Of a stretch of DNA of 42,411 nucleotides, positions 33,833-41,931 are shown in pieces (the first letter of the stretch is position 1; each line of letters begins with the position of its first letter). The notes under the pieces were generated by a model. It saw only the letters and a program-made list of their open reading frames with translations, was not told where the DNA came from and ran no database searches. The translations under genes were made by a program, and so were the position numbers. This DNA is from JBGLNL01 sp046484125 (GTDB lineage Bacteria; Chloroflexota; Dehalococcoidia; SZUA-161; SpSt-899): the NCBI GenBank assembly GCA_046484125.1, contig JAWOBX010000134.1, positions 1-42,411 of the forward strand, written 5' to 3'.

Positions 33833-34120
33833 CTACAGGCTGTCGAGGAATTCCTTCCAGGGCCTGGCCATCATGGTTTCGGTCCTGGCGTGCCCATATC
33901 CACGGATTATCATGGCGGCCCTTTCCACCTGCTCCGGCTCATCCGATTCAACTACATCGACCACATCATAACGCCCCAGTGTGGCGAAGCTCTCCTTCCA
34001 TCGAACGCCCGGGCACTGTCTCTTAATCTCGCCTGTCACAGTTGCTGCCAGCTGGATCATTTCCCCAGGATCGCAAAACGCCTGGGGCGAAAGACTGGTA
34101 AGGATGATATACATTCCCAT
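33833..34120 (-). CDS. GYD-domain protein
   Basis: A 95-residue GYD-family protein with the named motif region LGRYDVVDVVES and an opening MGMYIILTSLSP, followed by the ferredoxin-like alpha/beta fold (AAMIIRGYGHARTETM). The function of the family is unknown. AAGGAGG lies upstream of the ATG. It is about 160 nt upstream of the radical-SAM gene on the same strand. Confidence 0.8.
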   Translation of the reverse strand: MGMYIILTSLSPQAFCDPGEMIQLAATVTGEIKRQCPGVRWKESFATLGRYDVVDVVESDEPEQVERAAMIIRGYGHARTETMMARPWKEFLDSL

Positions 34121-34292
34121 TTTTACCCCTCCTTATATCGAGGACGAATCGGGATGCCGTTTTATCCTGACGTCGATCTTTATAGGCCTTTTTCTTGCCA
34201 CTTTGGTTGCCAGCGGCATCAGGCTGACGGAGCGGATTCAAGTCAAATACCAGGCCAGGCCCGGAGACTTGTTGATACTGGCATGACTTCGG

Positions 34293-34508
34293 TCAGTCCG
34301 GCATCTTTTTCTCCCCCTTCCAGCCCTGGAAGGTGCTGATCTCCTGCCGCAGCGTATTAGCCAGCTTTCGTTGATGGGAAGCAGCCAGTATTTTATACAT
34401 CTCGATTGCCGGTTCGGCCAGCATATCCTGGGCACGCAGGATGAAAACCGGCTCATCATCACCGACCTTTGGAATATCGATCTTTCCATACTTGCCCGAT
34501 ACAGCCAT
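34293..34508 (-). CDS. Small conserved hypothetical protein
   Basis: A 71-residue protein starting MAVSGKYGKIDIPKVG, with the segment DEPVFILRAQDMLAEPAIEMY. I recall similar small proteins in other anaerobes but no function. GGAGG 5 nt before the ATG supports translation. It sits between the CBS and GYD genes, so a stress-related context is possible. Confidence 0.65.
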   Translation of the reverse strand: MAVSGKYGKIDIPKVGDDEPVFILRAQDMLAEPAIEMYKILAASHQRKLANTLRQEISTFQGWKGEKKMPD

Positions 34509-34609
34509 TTCAACCTCCGTTAATCATTTACGCCGGCTGCCTTTGGCCACCAGACAGGGGGGAGGGGAACCCAACCGGCGCGACTTGTCCTCTCCCACTG
34601 GTTAAATTA

Positions 34610-35047
34610 CTACGCCGCGATATGACTTGTCTGGGTAGTTGTGTTGCGCATTGTCTCGCTGAGAAGCTTTGTGTTTTCTACATACGACATGGCGATATCA
34701 TTCAGGGTGACTATCCCGACGAGCTTGCCCTTGTTGTCTACCACTGGAAGCTTTCGGATCTTTTCCCGGCTCATGATACTGGCGGCCTCTTCCACATCCT
34801 GATCCGGGGATATGGTCACCGGATCCTCGGTCATAAAGGCCTTCGCCTGGCAGGTAGCGGGATCAAGGGCGGCCGACACACACCTGGCTATAATGTCTCT
34901 CTGGGTTACAATGCCCAGTATCCTGCCGTCCTGGCACACCGGAACAGTGCTTATATTAGATTCCTTCATGATTGTGGCTACATCGCTGAGGCTGGTGGTC
35001 GGCTCCGCGCAGCGCATCGTTTTGATCCCCATCTCCGAAACTTTCAT
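34610..35047 (-). CDS. CBS-pair protein
   Basis: A 145-residue stand-alone pair of CBS domains (about 8-60 and 72-130), with motifs STVPVCQDGRILGIVTQRDI and RKLPVVDNKGKLVGIVTLND. Such proteins bind adenosine nucleotides and regulate partner proteins. No attached catalytic domain. GGAGG precedes the ATG. Its neighbours, Hsp20 and ferritin-like genes, suggest a stress or energy-sensing role. Confidence 0.9.
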   Translation of the reverse strand: MKVSEMGIKTMRCAEPTTSLSDVATIMKESNISTVPVCQDGRILGIVTQRDIIARCVSAALDPATCQAKAFMTEDPVTISPDQDVEEAASIMSREKIRKLPVVDNKGKLVGIVTLNDIAMSYVENTKLLSETMRNTTTQTSHIAA

Positions 35048-35104
35048 GTTTTTCCTCCACCGGTAATAACAGTTCTTATTGAGATATATGAGGCCGGGTT
35101 GAGA

Positions 35105-35572
35105 CTACTTCTTTTTGACCTCGATTTTCCTGGAGACAGCCTCTTTGGCTTTAGGAACACTTATCTCAAGCACCCCGTTTTCAAATGAAGCTTCAACATT
35201 GTCGGGATCGACCCTGACGCCCAGTTGAACTGATCGGGAGAATGGGCCGTAACAGCTTTCGCAACGGCGATATTCCTCGTCCTTCGCATTGGCTGGAACT
35301 TTCCGGATACCGCCGATGGTCACCTGATTATCCGTTGTAGTCAGTATCTCGATATCCTCCTTGTTGACGCCGGGGAGCTCGACATGTATGACGTACTTTT
35401 CGCCCTTGTCAATAACGTCGATGGAAGGGGTCCACTGGATATTCTGAGTCGGTGACCTGCGCCATGTAAGGCCGAAGGGCCACTGGGGTGGCAGGGGCAT
35501 TCTGGGTAAATCACCCTCCTCAAAAGCTCGCCATGCTTCCAGTTCTGTCGGTGACCATGGAAAAGGTGACAT
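35105..35572 (-). CDS. Hsp20/alpha-crystallin small heat-shock protein
   Basis: A 155-residue small heat-shock protein. The alpha-crystallin domain spans about 48-140, with YVIHVELPGVNKEDIEI, the FSRSVQLG strand and the ending ENGVLEISVPKAK. It holds unfolding proteins in soluble form. An unusual CXXC pair, C104 and C107 (RRCESCYGPF), replaces the common RSERSYG-like sequence and could form a redox-sensitive disulfide or metal site. GGGAGG precedes the ATG. Confidence 0.92.
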   Translation of the reverse strand: MSPFPWSPTELEAWRAFEEGDLPRMPLPPQWPFGLTWRRSPTQNIQWTPSIDVIDKGEKYVIHVELPGVNKEDIEILTTTDNQVTIGGIRKVPANAKDEEYRRCESCYGPFSRSVQLGVRVDPDNVEASFENGVLEISVPKAKEAVSRKIEVKKK

Positions 35573-35677
35573 AATTAACCTCCCTGATATACTGGTTTAT
35601 ATTTGAACCGTGGTTCCGGTCTGGCTATTGAAGTTTCCTTGCGGCTCTCACCTCCCCCTCATCTCCTGTATACCCGC

Positions 35678-36196
35678 CTAACCTGCTGGTAAGAACTTAT
35701 GCAGAGTGAACAGATCCTTTGAATGGCGGATCCACTGGTACTCTTCCTCCAGCAGCGCTACATGTCCCTGTTCCACCTGGGCCAGCTTCTCCAGCGCGAT
35801 CTCGCCACTGGGATCATCAACGTTTTTGGCCATTTCCTTGTAGAAGTCCGCGTCGGCTTTCTCCGCTTCTATGGCCTTCTTGATAATCTCCAGTTCCGGC
35901 GCGTCGGGAGAGAGTTCCCCGGTAACACTGGGTTTGGGAGGCAATTCCTCTGACTGAATCGGTTCGGTCAAAAAACCCTCCGATTCCCAGGCGTCCTGGG
36001 GCAACCACCTGCTGTTATTCTTGAATTCCTCGAGGGAAAGCTCCATCAGCCTGACGTGCCCCGACTCCTCCTGAGCCAGCCATTCGAACATTTTCTTTGC
36101 CTTCTGGCTGTGTGATCCGGCAGCGGCGGCCCGATATTGCTTCTCACCTTCGCGTTCCCGCTCCAGCGCCGTCATCAACGCCTGTAGAGTATCCAT
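35678..36196 (-). CDS. Ferritin-like (rubrerythrin-type) protein
   Basis: A 172-residue ferritin-like protein with two repeats of the helix pair: EREREGEKQYRAAAAG and LAQEESGHVRLMEL, then IEAEKADADFY and LAQVEQGHVALLEEE. The E..H ligand pattern (QEESGH and VEQGH) fits a diiron site. The ATG at 36196 with AAGGAGGG 6 nt upstream is chosen over a longer frame. One of three ferritin-like genes in this block. Likely peroxide or iron handling. Confidence 0.85.
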   Translation of the reverse strand: MDTLQALMTALEREREGEKQYRAAAAGSHSQKAKKMFEWLAQEESGHVRLMELSLEEFKNNSRWLPQDAWESEGFLTEPIQSEELPPKPSVTGELSPDAPELEIIKKAIEAEKADADFYKEMAKNVDDPSGEIALEKLAQVEQGHVALLEEEYQWIRHSKDLFTLHKFLPAG

Positions 36197-36391
36197 AGAT
36201 CCCTCCTTCATGTATTTTCGATTTGCATACCGATAAATCAACTCGCTCGACCCAATAACAGGTTCAGTGCCGGCATAAACGAGCATCGAATGTATATGGT
36301 TTTTAAATCACACTCCCCCCTCGCTGGGCCCGCCACGTGAATCTGCGGAGTTTTTTGCTTTTTAACCGGACGGTGAAAAAAAGTTTCGGGG

Positions 36392-36841
36392 TCATGTTGA
36401 GCCGTATGGATACATGTTCCTTTTAATCTCGTCCATCCGGTAAAGCATGTTGGAGTGCTTTTGCTCGTCCTCAAGCAGGTATTCCAGCAGGTACTGTTGC
36501 ACCACCATATAGGAATCATGTATGGAATCAAGTACTCGCCGGGCAAGCTCTATGGTCTTTTTTTCCAGTTCAACGTGATGCTCGACCATTTCCCATATCT
36601 CAGCCAGTTCCTCAGGACTGAGGCTGATCGCCTTTTCGGTGAGACTGTCGATGATGATTTGCTGAACGTGGTGGTGTGTTATGGAATCATGCTGAATGAT
36701 CTCCATAACCATCCGGACGATTTGATTGTCGCTTTTCTCCAGCATGCGTCCGGTGGACGCAATCGACGCGTTCTCAACCCCCTGCCACTCCTTCATGTCT
36801 GATACGAGCTGTTCCTGAAGTTCTTTGGTGATCCTGGCCAT
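36392..36841 (-). CDS. Ferritin-like helical protein (uncharacterised)
   Basis: A 149-residue all-helical protein. Potential iron ligands occur in DSITHHHVQQ, MVEHHVELEKKTIE and LLEDEQKHSNML. The spacing resembles a ferritin-like four-helix bundle, but the family is not named with certainty. Strong AGGAGG upstream of the ATG. The gene is divergent from the sigma-factor gene across 273 bp that contain the CTATACGGAT element (36899-36908). Confidence 0.68.
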   Translation of the reverse strand: MARITKELQEQLVSDMKEWQGVENASIASTGRMLEKSDNQIVRMVMEIIQHDSITHHHVQQIIIDSLTEKAISLSPEELAEIWEMVEHHVELEKKTIELARRVLDSIHDSYMVVQQYLLEYLLEDEQKHSNMLYRMDEIKRNMYPYGST

Positions 36842-37114
36842 TAGTAACTCCTCCTTTTGGGCTGAGCATAATATAAGAGTTTATATGGAAACAGGTGTAT
36901 CCGTATAGATACGCAAATATATTGGGGAGAGGACCTAATTATCCTGAGGATTTAACGTAGAAAATGGAAGGAAAGTTGTTTTCAGTTGGAAAAAGCGGAA
37001 ATGCTGACTGGCGCCGGGACCACATCAGATTGTGACGTGACTCAAATCATATAAAAGCGGACCACTCGACTGTAAAATTTTAACTGGATAGACCGGCTAT
37101 GCGGGAGGATGTAG

Positions 37115-38515
37115 ATGGTGGTTAAAAATACGGAAGAAATAAACGAAAACAGGGTCAACCGGGATGAGCCAGGCGGCGATCACAGTGGTCAGGTGGACCT
37201 GGAACCGGCAGTCGGCAATAGTGAAAGAGACGTGCTTTCCCAAAGGTCGCCGGATGACTTGGTATGGATGTACCTCAAGGAATCCACGCAGAAGCGTCTT
37301 TTGAAGAGAAGCGAGGAGCGCGAACTGGGTCGGGCAAAAGATCGTAGCGATAACCTTGCTGTGTACGAAGACCGGTGGTTCAAAACGCATGGAACGTCCC
37401 CTGCCGATGTCGATATTGCTGCCTTGATCACAGAAAGGATAAATACGATGTCCGAATTTGTGGATACTGTTTCATCCGAAGCGGGCATCAAGAGGAGGGC
37501 CTTTAAAGCCTTAAAGGAAGACTACCGGTTTCATGAAGAAGCAGAAGGCTCGGGTGCTTACAATTTGGCTCAGGCGACAGCGGTAAATCTGGGAAGAGAA
37601 TTGAAAGAAGTACAGGACGAAATGTACAGGCTATCTATGGATCTTTCTTCCTTGCCCATGGAACTTCTTGACAAGCTGGATGAAGAAGGCGCTATATATG
37701 GGAGATACATTACGGAAGGGTTCCGCGAACTGGCCAGGCCGTTTGAACAGGAGATTGGTATTTGTTTCAGGAATATACGTCAGGCCGGGGAGGAAGCCAC
37801 CGAAATGCTTATTGAATGTAACCTCAGGCTGGTTGTAAGTATCGCAAAGCGGTATACCCGTCGAGGGCTTTCTCTCCTCGACCTTGTACAGGAAGGAAAT
37901 CTTGGACTTATACGCGCCGTGGACGGTTTCGATTACCGGCGGGGCTACAAATTGTCGACCTACGCCACCTGGTGGATCCGGCAGGCGATTACAAGGGCGC
38001 TTGCGGACTATGCCCATACCATTCGTATACCGGTACACATGCAGGAAAAGCAGAAGAAAGTACTTAGCGCCCGGGAAGGATTTAGTTCGAGTGTGGGACG
38101 TGACCCTACGCCCGAAGAACTGGCCGAATTGACGGAACTTGAAACCCAACAGGTGCAGGATATCCTGGGTCTGCCGTGGGAACCCATATCACTGGATAAA
38201 ACGATTCATGGTGAGGATTATCGCCCTGGTGATATACTGCCGGATAACAAATCACTCAAGCCGTGGGAAGCAGCCTCGCTGGATTTGCTTCGAGGTGATC
38301 TCGATGAAGCGCTTTTGGAGCTCAAACCGATTGAACGGGAAGTGCTGGAGATGAGATTTGGCCTTCACGGTCGGGGTCCATTAACGCTGAAGCAAATCGG
38401 GCAGCGTTTTGATGTTACCAGGGAGCGTATTCGCCAGATCGAAAGTCATGCACTTGAACAACTCCGCAAAAATCCGGAGTTTCACAAACGGCTTGGCGGT
38501 TATCTGGAGGATTAA
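37115..38515 (+). CDS. RNA polymerase sigma70-family factor with long non-conserved region
   Basis: A 466-residue sigma factor. Region 1.2 is near 47-75 (DLVWMYLKEST), followed by about 145 variable residues. Regions 2.1-2.4 are at about 227-305 (NLRLVVSIAKRYTRRG, DLVQEGNLGLIRAVD, YATWWIRQAITRALADY), region 3 at 310-390, and region 4 at 395-455 (LTLKQIGQRFDVTRERIRQIE). The -10 contact residues in WIRQAIT are kept, while ADQART of primary factors is ADYAHT here. It lacks an obvious region 1.1. It may be the primary factor or a group 2 stress factor; its location beside stress genes favours the latter. GGGAGGATGTAG precedes the ATG. Confidence 0.88.
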   Translation: MVVKNTEEINENRVNRDEPGGDHSGQVDLEPAVGNSERDVLSQRSPDDLVWMYLKESTQKRLLKRSEERELGRAKDRSDNLAVYEDRWFKTHGTSPADVDIAALITERINTMSEFVDTVSSEAGIKRRAFKALKEDYRFHEEAEGSGAYNLAQATAVNLGRELKEVQDEMYRLSMDLSSLPMELLDKLDEEGAIYGRYITEGFRELARPFEQEIGICFRNIRQAGEEATEMLIECNLRLVVSIAKRYTRRGLSLLDLVQEGNLGLIRAVDGFDYRRGYKLSTYATWWIRQAITRALADYAHTIRIPVHMQEKQKKVLSAREGFSSSVGRDPTPEELAELTELETQQVQDILGLPWEPISLDKTIHGEDYRPGDILPDNKSLKPWEAASLDLLRGDLDEALLELKPIEREVLEMRFGLHGRGPLTLKQIGQRFDVTRERIRQIESHALEQLRKNPEFHKRLGGYLED

Positions 38516-39063
38516 GTTGCATAGAGATTTAGCAAGCAGGATGAAGTGTTCATGCCATCTGAACCATTCTTGCAGAATCGGCTTATTTACTGGTACTTCT
38601 ACCGGATTTTATAACGCACCCCCCAAAATAAGGGATGTTATCGCCGGAATTACGCATTAATACGGATAGCGCATAAGTATAATCAAAGATAAACTCTTTC
38701 CGACGGTTGATGGGTGGATGGGTTTGCGGGTTAACGGGTTGAGAGTCGAGAGTCAGCGTTCACCCTTAAACTGTCATTCCCGTGAAGGCGGGAATCCAGG
38801 GGTGGACGAGGAGGGGCAGTGTCAGGCCTGCAGAGGCGTGACTCCCGGAACATGGTGAGATGTGGATCCCGGATCGAGGTCCGGAATGACGGTGTCAGAA
38901 AGTGCAGGAAAGCCTTCCTGCCGGGGCTTCCGGGGGAGTCCCCCGGATCAATAAGGGTCGGCGGGCGGGTAAAGGCCGTCGGAGGCGGATAAAGAGCGAA
39001 GCTGGAAATATCCCGGGTGGATAAGAAATTACCGTATATCACGACAAAAGCAGGGGGGAAATT
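38516..39063. other. Intergenic region holding repeat copy 2; otherwise no gene
   Basis: About 550 bp. The first 220 bp have no convincing gene. A TAATACGGAT element (38658-38667) is followed by TATAAT (38678-38683), a possible -10 without a matching -35. The remainder is repeat copy 2 (38735-38986) and the leader of the next gene. Confidence 0.5.
38735..38986 (-). repeat. Dispersed repeat, copy 2 (inverted relative to copy 1)
   Basis: A 252-bp element, reverse complement of 31788-32061 with about 95% identity by eye. It includes the hairpin TCATTCCCGTGAAGGCGGGAAT and the palindrome CCGGGGGAGTCCCCCGG. The two copies face each other around the 32.1-38.5 kb block. Confidence 0.85.
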
Positions 39064-39360
39064 ATGACGCGCGGAATTGAACTGGTAGTAAACGATATGC
39101 CGATAGAGATCGATTATTTCGTCCAATCTTTCATCGATCACACCGTTGGAGCAATGATCGAGTCCCTTGAAGAGACCGGACCCATTAAGCACCTGGAGGT
39201 TTCCATCCGTGGCCAGGAACTGGAGATCATGCTCAATGGAGGGAATGTGCCTGTAAACTCATTTGTGAATGATCTCATTATCGCTACCATAAAAGGGATG
39301 GTTTCGTCCCTAAAAGGTGTCGGGGAGATCTCTACACTGAAAATAGCCGTTTCCAGATAG
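39064..39360 (+). CDS. Small hypothetical protein
   Basis: A 98-residue protein, no family recognised. It reads as alternating strands and helices: MTRGIELVVNDMPIEIDYF, a helix (DHTVGAMIESLEE), strands (HLEVSIRGQELEIMLNGG), and a second helix plus strand. The two halves look weakly similar (VNDMPIEIDYFVQSFI versus NGGNVPVNSFVNDLII), suggesting an internal duplication. GGGGGG lies upstream of the ATG. It is followed by an AT-rich hairpin and the cysteine-hydrolase fragment. Confidence 0.6.
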   Translation: MTRGIELVVNDMPIEIDYFVQSFIDHTVGAMIESLEETGPIKHLEVSIRGQELEIMLNGGNVPVNSFVNDLIIATIKGMVSSLKGVGEISTLKIAVSR

Positions 39361-39382
39361 TTCTTAATTCGGAAATTAAGAA
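39361..39382. repeat. AT-rich inverted repeat between two small genes
   Basis: TTCTTAATT and AATTAAGAA form a perfect 9-bp stem with loop CGGA, starting at the base after the stop codon of the upstream gene and ending 16 nt before the next ATG. It could attenuate or process the message. Confidence 0.5.
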
Positions 39383-39398
39383 GAATGAGGAGTAAAAG

Positions 39399-39599
39399 AT
39401 GACCGATGTTATACTTGTTACCGATATATGTGTGATGCATACGGTCCCCGACGCACGAAACAGGGACTATGATGTTGACATTCCCATTGAATGCGTGGCC
39501 TTATCCGATATACACGCGCATCACTTTGCCATGGGGCATATAGAGAAGGTGCTCGGTGCCACGTACTTCAACCACAGGTCGGCTTTCACTTCTGTTTAG
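39399..39599 (+). CDS. Isochorismatase-like cysteine-hydrolase fragment (C-terminal part)
   Basis: A 66-residue product. Its sequence matches the C-terminal part of isochorismatase/nicotinamidase-family hydrolases: VTDICVMHTVPDARNRDYDV with the catalytic cysteine (residue 11), then HHFAMGHIEKVLGATY. The N-terminal part with the family's catalytic Asp and Lys is absent; the upstream 38 nt cannot hold it. A good AGGAG site and ATG mean it could still be translated. It may be a decayed gene or a domain used alone. Confidence 0.55.
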   Translation: MTDVILVTDICVMHTVPDARNRDYDVDIPIECVALSDIHAHHFAMGHIEKVLGATYFNHRSAFTSV

Positions 39600-39695
39600 T
39601 CAATCCACGCAGCCACACCCGAAGATAATATCCGTTATATTTGAGGAAGGGAAAACGAATCACTATAAAATTGTAGGTAATTGTAAAATTGAGCG

Positions 39696-39890
39696 CTAGC
39701 TCATGTGCGACTTGATAAGTTTGCCCAGCTCCTCGACATGTTCTTCCTTATCCTTGATCATCTTCTGCCAGAATGCCTGGCATTCCTCGCAGCCGCTTGC
39801 ATCTTTAAGATAGTCGTTTTTGATGCGCCACAGGCTCTGGTTCTCCTTGGTCATCTGCTCCATCAGGTTGTACAGATTGTTATCAAGCAT
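39696..39890 (-). CDS. Small conserved-looking protein with CXXC
   Basis: A 64-residue helical protein beginning MLDNNLYNLMEQM. It has a SGCEECQAFWQKM segment with a CXXC and a Lys/Glu-rich C-terminus (KDKEEHVEELGKLI). No function known. The ATG at 39890 has AAGGAG upstream and is preferred over a longer upstream frame. The CXXC could bind iron or zinc. Confidence 0.6.
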   Translation of the reverse strand: MLDNNLYNLMEQMTKENQSLWRIKNDYLKDASGCEECQAFWQKMIKDKEEHVEELGKLIKSHMS

Positions 39891-40252
39891 AATATTTTCT
39901 CCTTTTACAGTAAATATGCCTTCGCTCAAGGCACATATACAATGATAAAACCCTGCGTCTGAGGCGTGATATCCGTACACCTACTTAAATTGGCCTGATA
40001 TATTCCGTATTTTTTTACATGCACATGGATTGAATTATAATGATTCGCCCCCTGCTCCCGGAAAAGATGGGGTAACCAGGCTGATTTACGTTCGGAAATT
40101 CGCTCTCCTGGATAATCCGCGAAACAGCAGTCTCTTGATAAATCGTGGTGACTAATCAGCAAATCTACGAGGAAATACGGATTATTTTTCTTAAAGTATC
40201 AATAGCATAATGGATACATGCTCGAGTTACTGGGTAAAAAGGAGGTAATAAC
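39891..40252. other. AT-rich intergenic stretch without a gene
   Basis: About 360 bp separating divergent small genes. It holds several TACGGA-type elements: AAATACGGAT at 40173-40182, and on the other strand GTACGGAT (39969-39976) and ATACGGAAT (40002-40010). No frame with good support was seen. Confidence 0.45.
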
Positions 40253-40456
40253 ATGACGTCTGAGAAACCGGAAAAGCCCGAAGTGCAGCGATTCACATGT
40301 CCCAGTTGTGATGCGGATCTCGTTGATCCGGAAAATCCTTATTGCAAGAAATGCGATATAACCTGGGTACAATGTCCTTCGTGTAACCGGTTAATGCCGG
40401 CGGGTAGAAGCATCTGTGAGGATTGCGGAATGTCCGTACCGGATAAAGGTGTATGA
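40253..40456 (+). CDS. Double zinc-ribbon protein
   Basis: A 67-residue protein with four CXXC pairs: CPSC, CKKC, CPSC and CEDC, which make two zinc ribbons. No catalytic domain. The ribosome site AAGGAGG is strong. Followed 62 nt later by a second zinc-ribbon gene; both may be small zinc- or iron-binding regulators. Confidence 0.75.
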   Translation: MTSEKPEKPEVQRFTCPSCDADLVDPENPYCKKCDITWVQCPSCNRLMPAGRSICEDCGMSVPDKGV

Positions 40457-40518
40457 GAACGCAATCTCGTGGATATACTAATTGACGAAGGGAAGGTTAA
40501 GAATGAGGTGATGAAAAG

Positions 40519-40767
40519 ATGGTAAAACAACCGGAACAATGGGTTTGTGCCAGTTGCGGGTACACCGCGTCAGGAAAATTTGAGGGTGATATTTGCCCCA
40601 GTTGTGGTTTGACCTATTGGAAGTGCGCGAACTGTAACTATATCCTTACCGCACCAGTACCCCCTGATCCATGCCCGGAATGTGGCTGGAAGGATGGATT
40701 CTTGAATGTAACCTGTTACACTCCGGAATGCGGCGGACCGGATAATATTGACCAGCGTTTGGTCTGA
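40519..40767 (+). CDS. Multi-CXXC zinc-ribbon/rubredoxin-like protein
   Basis: An 82-residue protein with CXXC-like pairs CASCG, CPSCG, CANC and CPECG, plus a final CYTPEC. The first pair of motifs resembles the rubredoxin-like domain of rubrerythrins (VCASCGYTASG...CPSCGL). It is probably a metal-binding carrier or regulator. GAGGTGATGAAAAG precedes the ATG. Confidence 0.72.
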   Translation: MVKQPEQWVCASCGYTASGKFEGDICPSCGLTYWKCANCNYILTAPVPPDPCPECGWKDGFLNVTCYTPECGGPDNIDQRLV

Positions 40768-40816
40768 TTTTAACGCTGCACCGACAGCTGAAAAAGAGCG
40801 TGAAAGATGAAAGGCC

Positions 40817-41506
40817 ATGACCAGAGGAAAAAGTTATCCTGAGAAAGCACCGGTTGAGCCGGTGGTGAATGCCTTCGACCAACTGGCCACGCAGTATGAC
40901 GCCTGGTTTGAAAGGGCTGGGAAGCTTGTGTTTTCAATAGAGGTCAGGGCGTTAGGAGAGGTAGCGCAGTTGCTGCCCCGCCCATGGATTGAGGTGGGGA
41001 CCGGGAGTGGGCGCTTTGCCCGGGCGCTGGGAATGGATATTGGACTGGACCCCGCTCCGGGACTTTTACACCTGGCCAATCAGCGGGACCTTGATTTAGT
41101 TATGGCTCGTGGCGAGGCTGTGCCTTTTCGTGAGAAAAGCATTGGAACGTTATTCCTGATCGTAACTATTTGTTTCCTGAAATCACCGGCCGATGTGTTG
41201 AAAGAGGCCCGTAGAATAATCAAGCCCGGCGGGAAAGTGGTGCTCGGACTGGTTTTACTTGACAGCCCCTGGGGGCAGTTTTACGTCTCCAAGAAGAAAG
41301 CCGGTCACCGCTTTTACCGGTATGCCGAGTTCTATGATTGGGAAAGCGTGACCCGACTCCTGGAGTATGCTGGATTCAAAAAGGAAAAAGTCGTTTCCAC
41401 CCTCTTTCAGAAGCCGAACGAGGTACGGGGAATGGAAAGACCGCAGGAGGGATTTTTTTCCGAAGCGGGCTTCACGGTACTCATAGCAGGCAAAGACGAA
41501 GGTTGA
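40817..41506 (+). CDS. SAM-dependent methyltransferase (class I)
   Basis: A 229-residue class I methyltransferase. The SAM motif I is IEVGTGSGRFARALG near 58-72, followed by GLDPAPGLLHLA, an acidic post-I loop, and the KEARRIIKPGGKVVLG post-III motif typical of Methyltransf_11. Its substrate is unknown. The ribosome site is weak (AAAGG). It follows the zinc-ribbon genes on the plus strand. Confidence 0.85.
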   Translation: MTRGKSYPEKAPVEPVVNAFDQLATQYDAWFERAGKLVFSIEVRALGEVAQLLPRPWIEVGTGSGRFARALGMDIGLDPAPGLLHLANQRDLDLVMARGEAVPFREKSIGTLFLIVTICFLKSPADVLKEARRIIKPGGKVVLGLVLLDSPWGQFYVSKKKAGHRFYRYAEFYDWESVTRLLEYAGFKKEKVVSTLFQKPNEVRGMERPQEGFFSEAGFTVLIAGKDEG

Positions 41507-41931
41507 ACGAGGAAAAATGTCGATGATGGAGGTTTTGGCTGGGGTGTTTCGTGGGAGAAAACACTGTTCTGAGGGTTACCAATGTTGAAGCGTTTTTGAT
41601 AAACCGCTTTGTGGGGTTGCTTGCGTTGTCAGTGCTTTTGCTGCCCCTATGAGAATATGATTTTCAAACAGTCTGTCATCAGGCAGAAACGGTTAAGAAA
41701 TCGCCTGTGATGTATTCAGTCTGCAATATTTGTGTGCTATTGACCTGCCGGCCGGAACACCATTGATTCTCAGGACAATCCCGATGAGGTTCTGATATCA
41801 ATGCTTACATCCTCCCTTGTGATAAATGCTTCATGCTCCTAAAACCGCTTTCCGGCTGAGCTTGACATAATTCTCACTGCTAAATAGTGACCCCATAGCA
41901 CTTCAATGCAGTGCCGGCATCAATGCGCCTG

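Noticed and set aside
33981..34286. Plus-strand frame with a hydrophobic segment
   Set aside because: Overlaps the GYD gene antisense and has no ribosome site.
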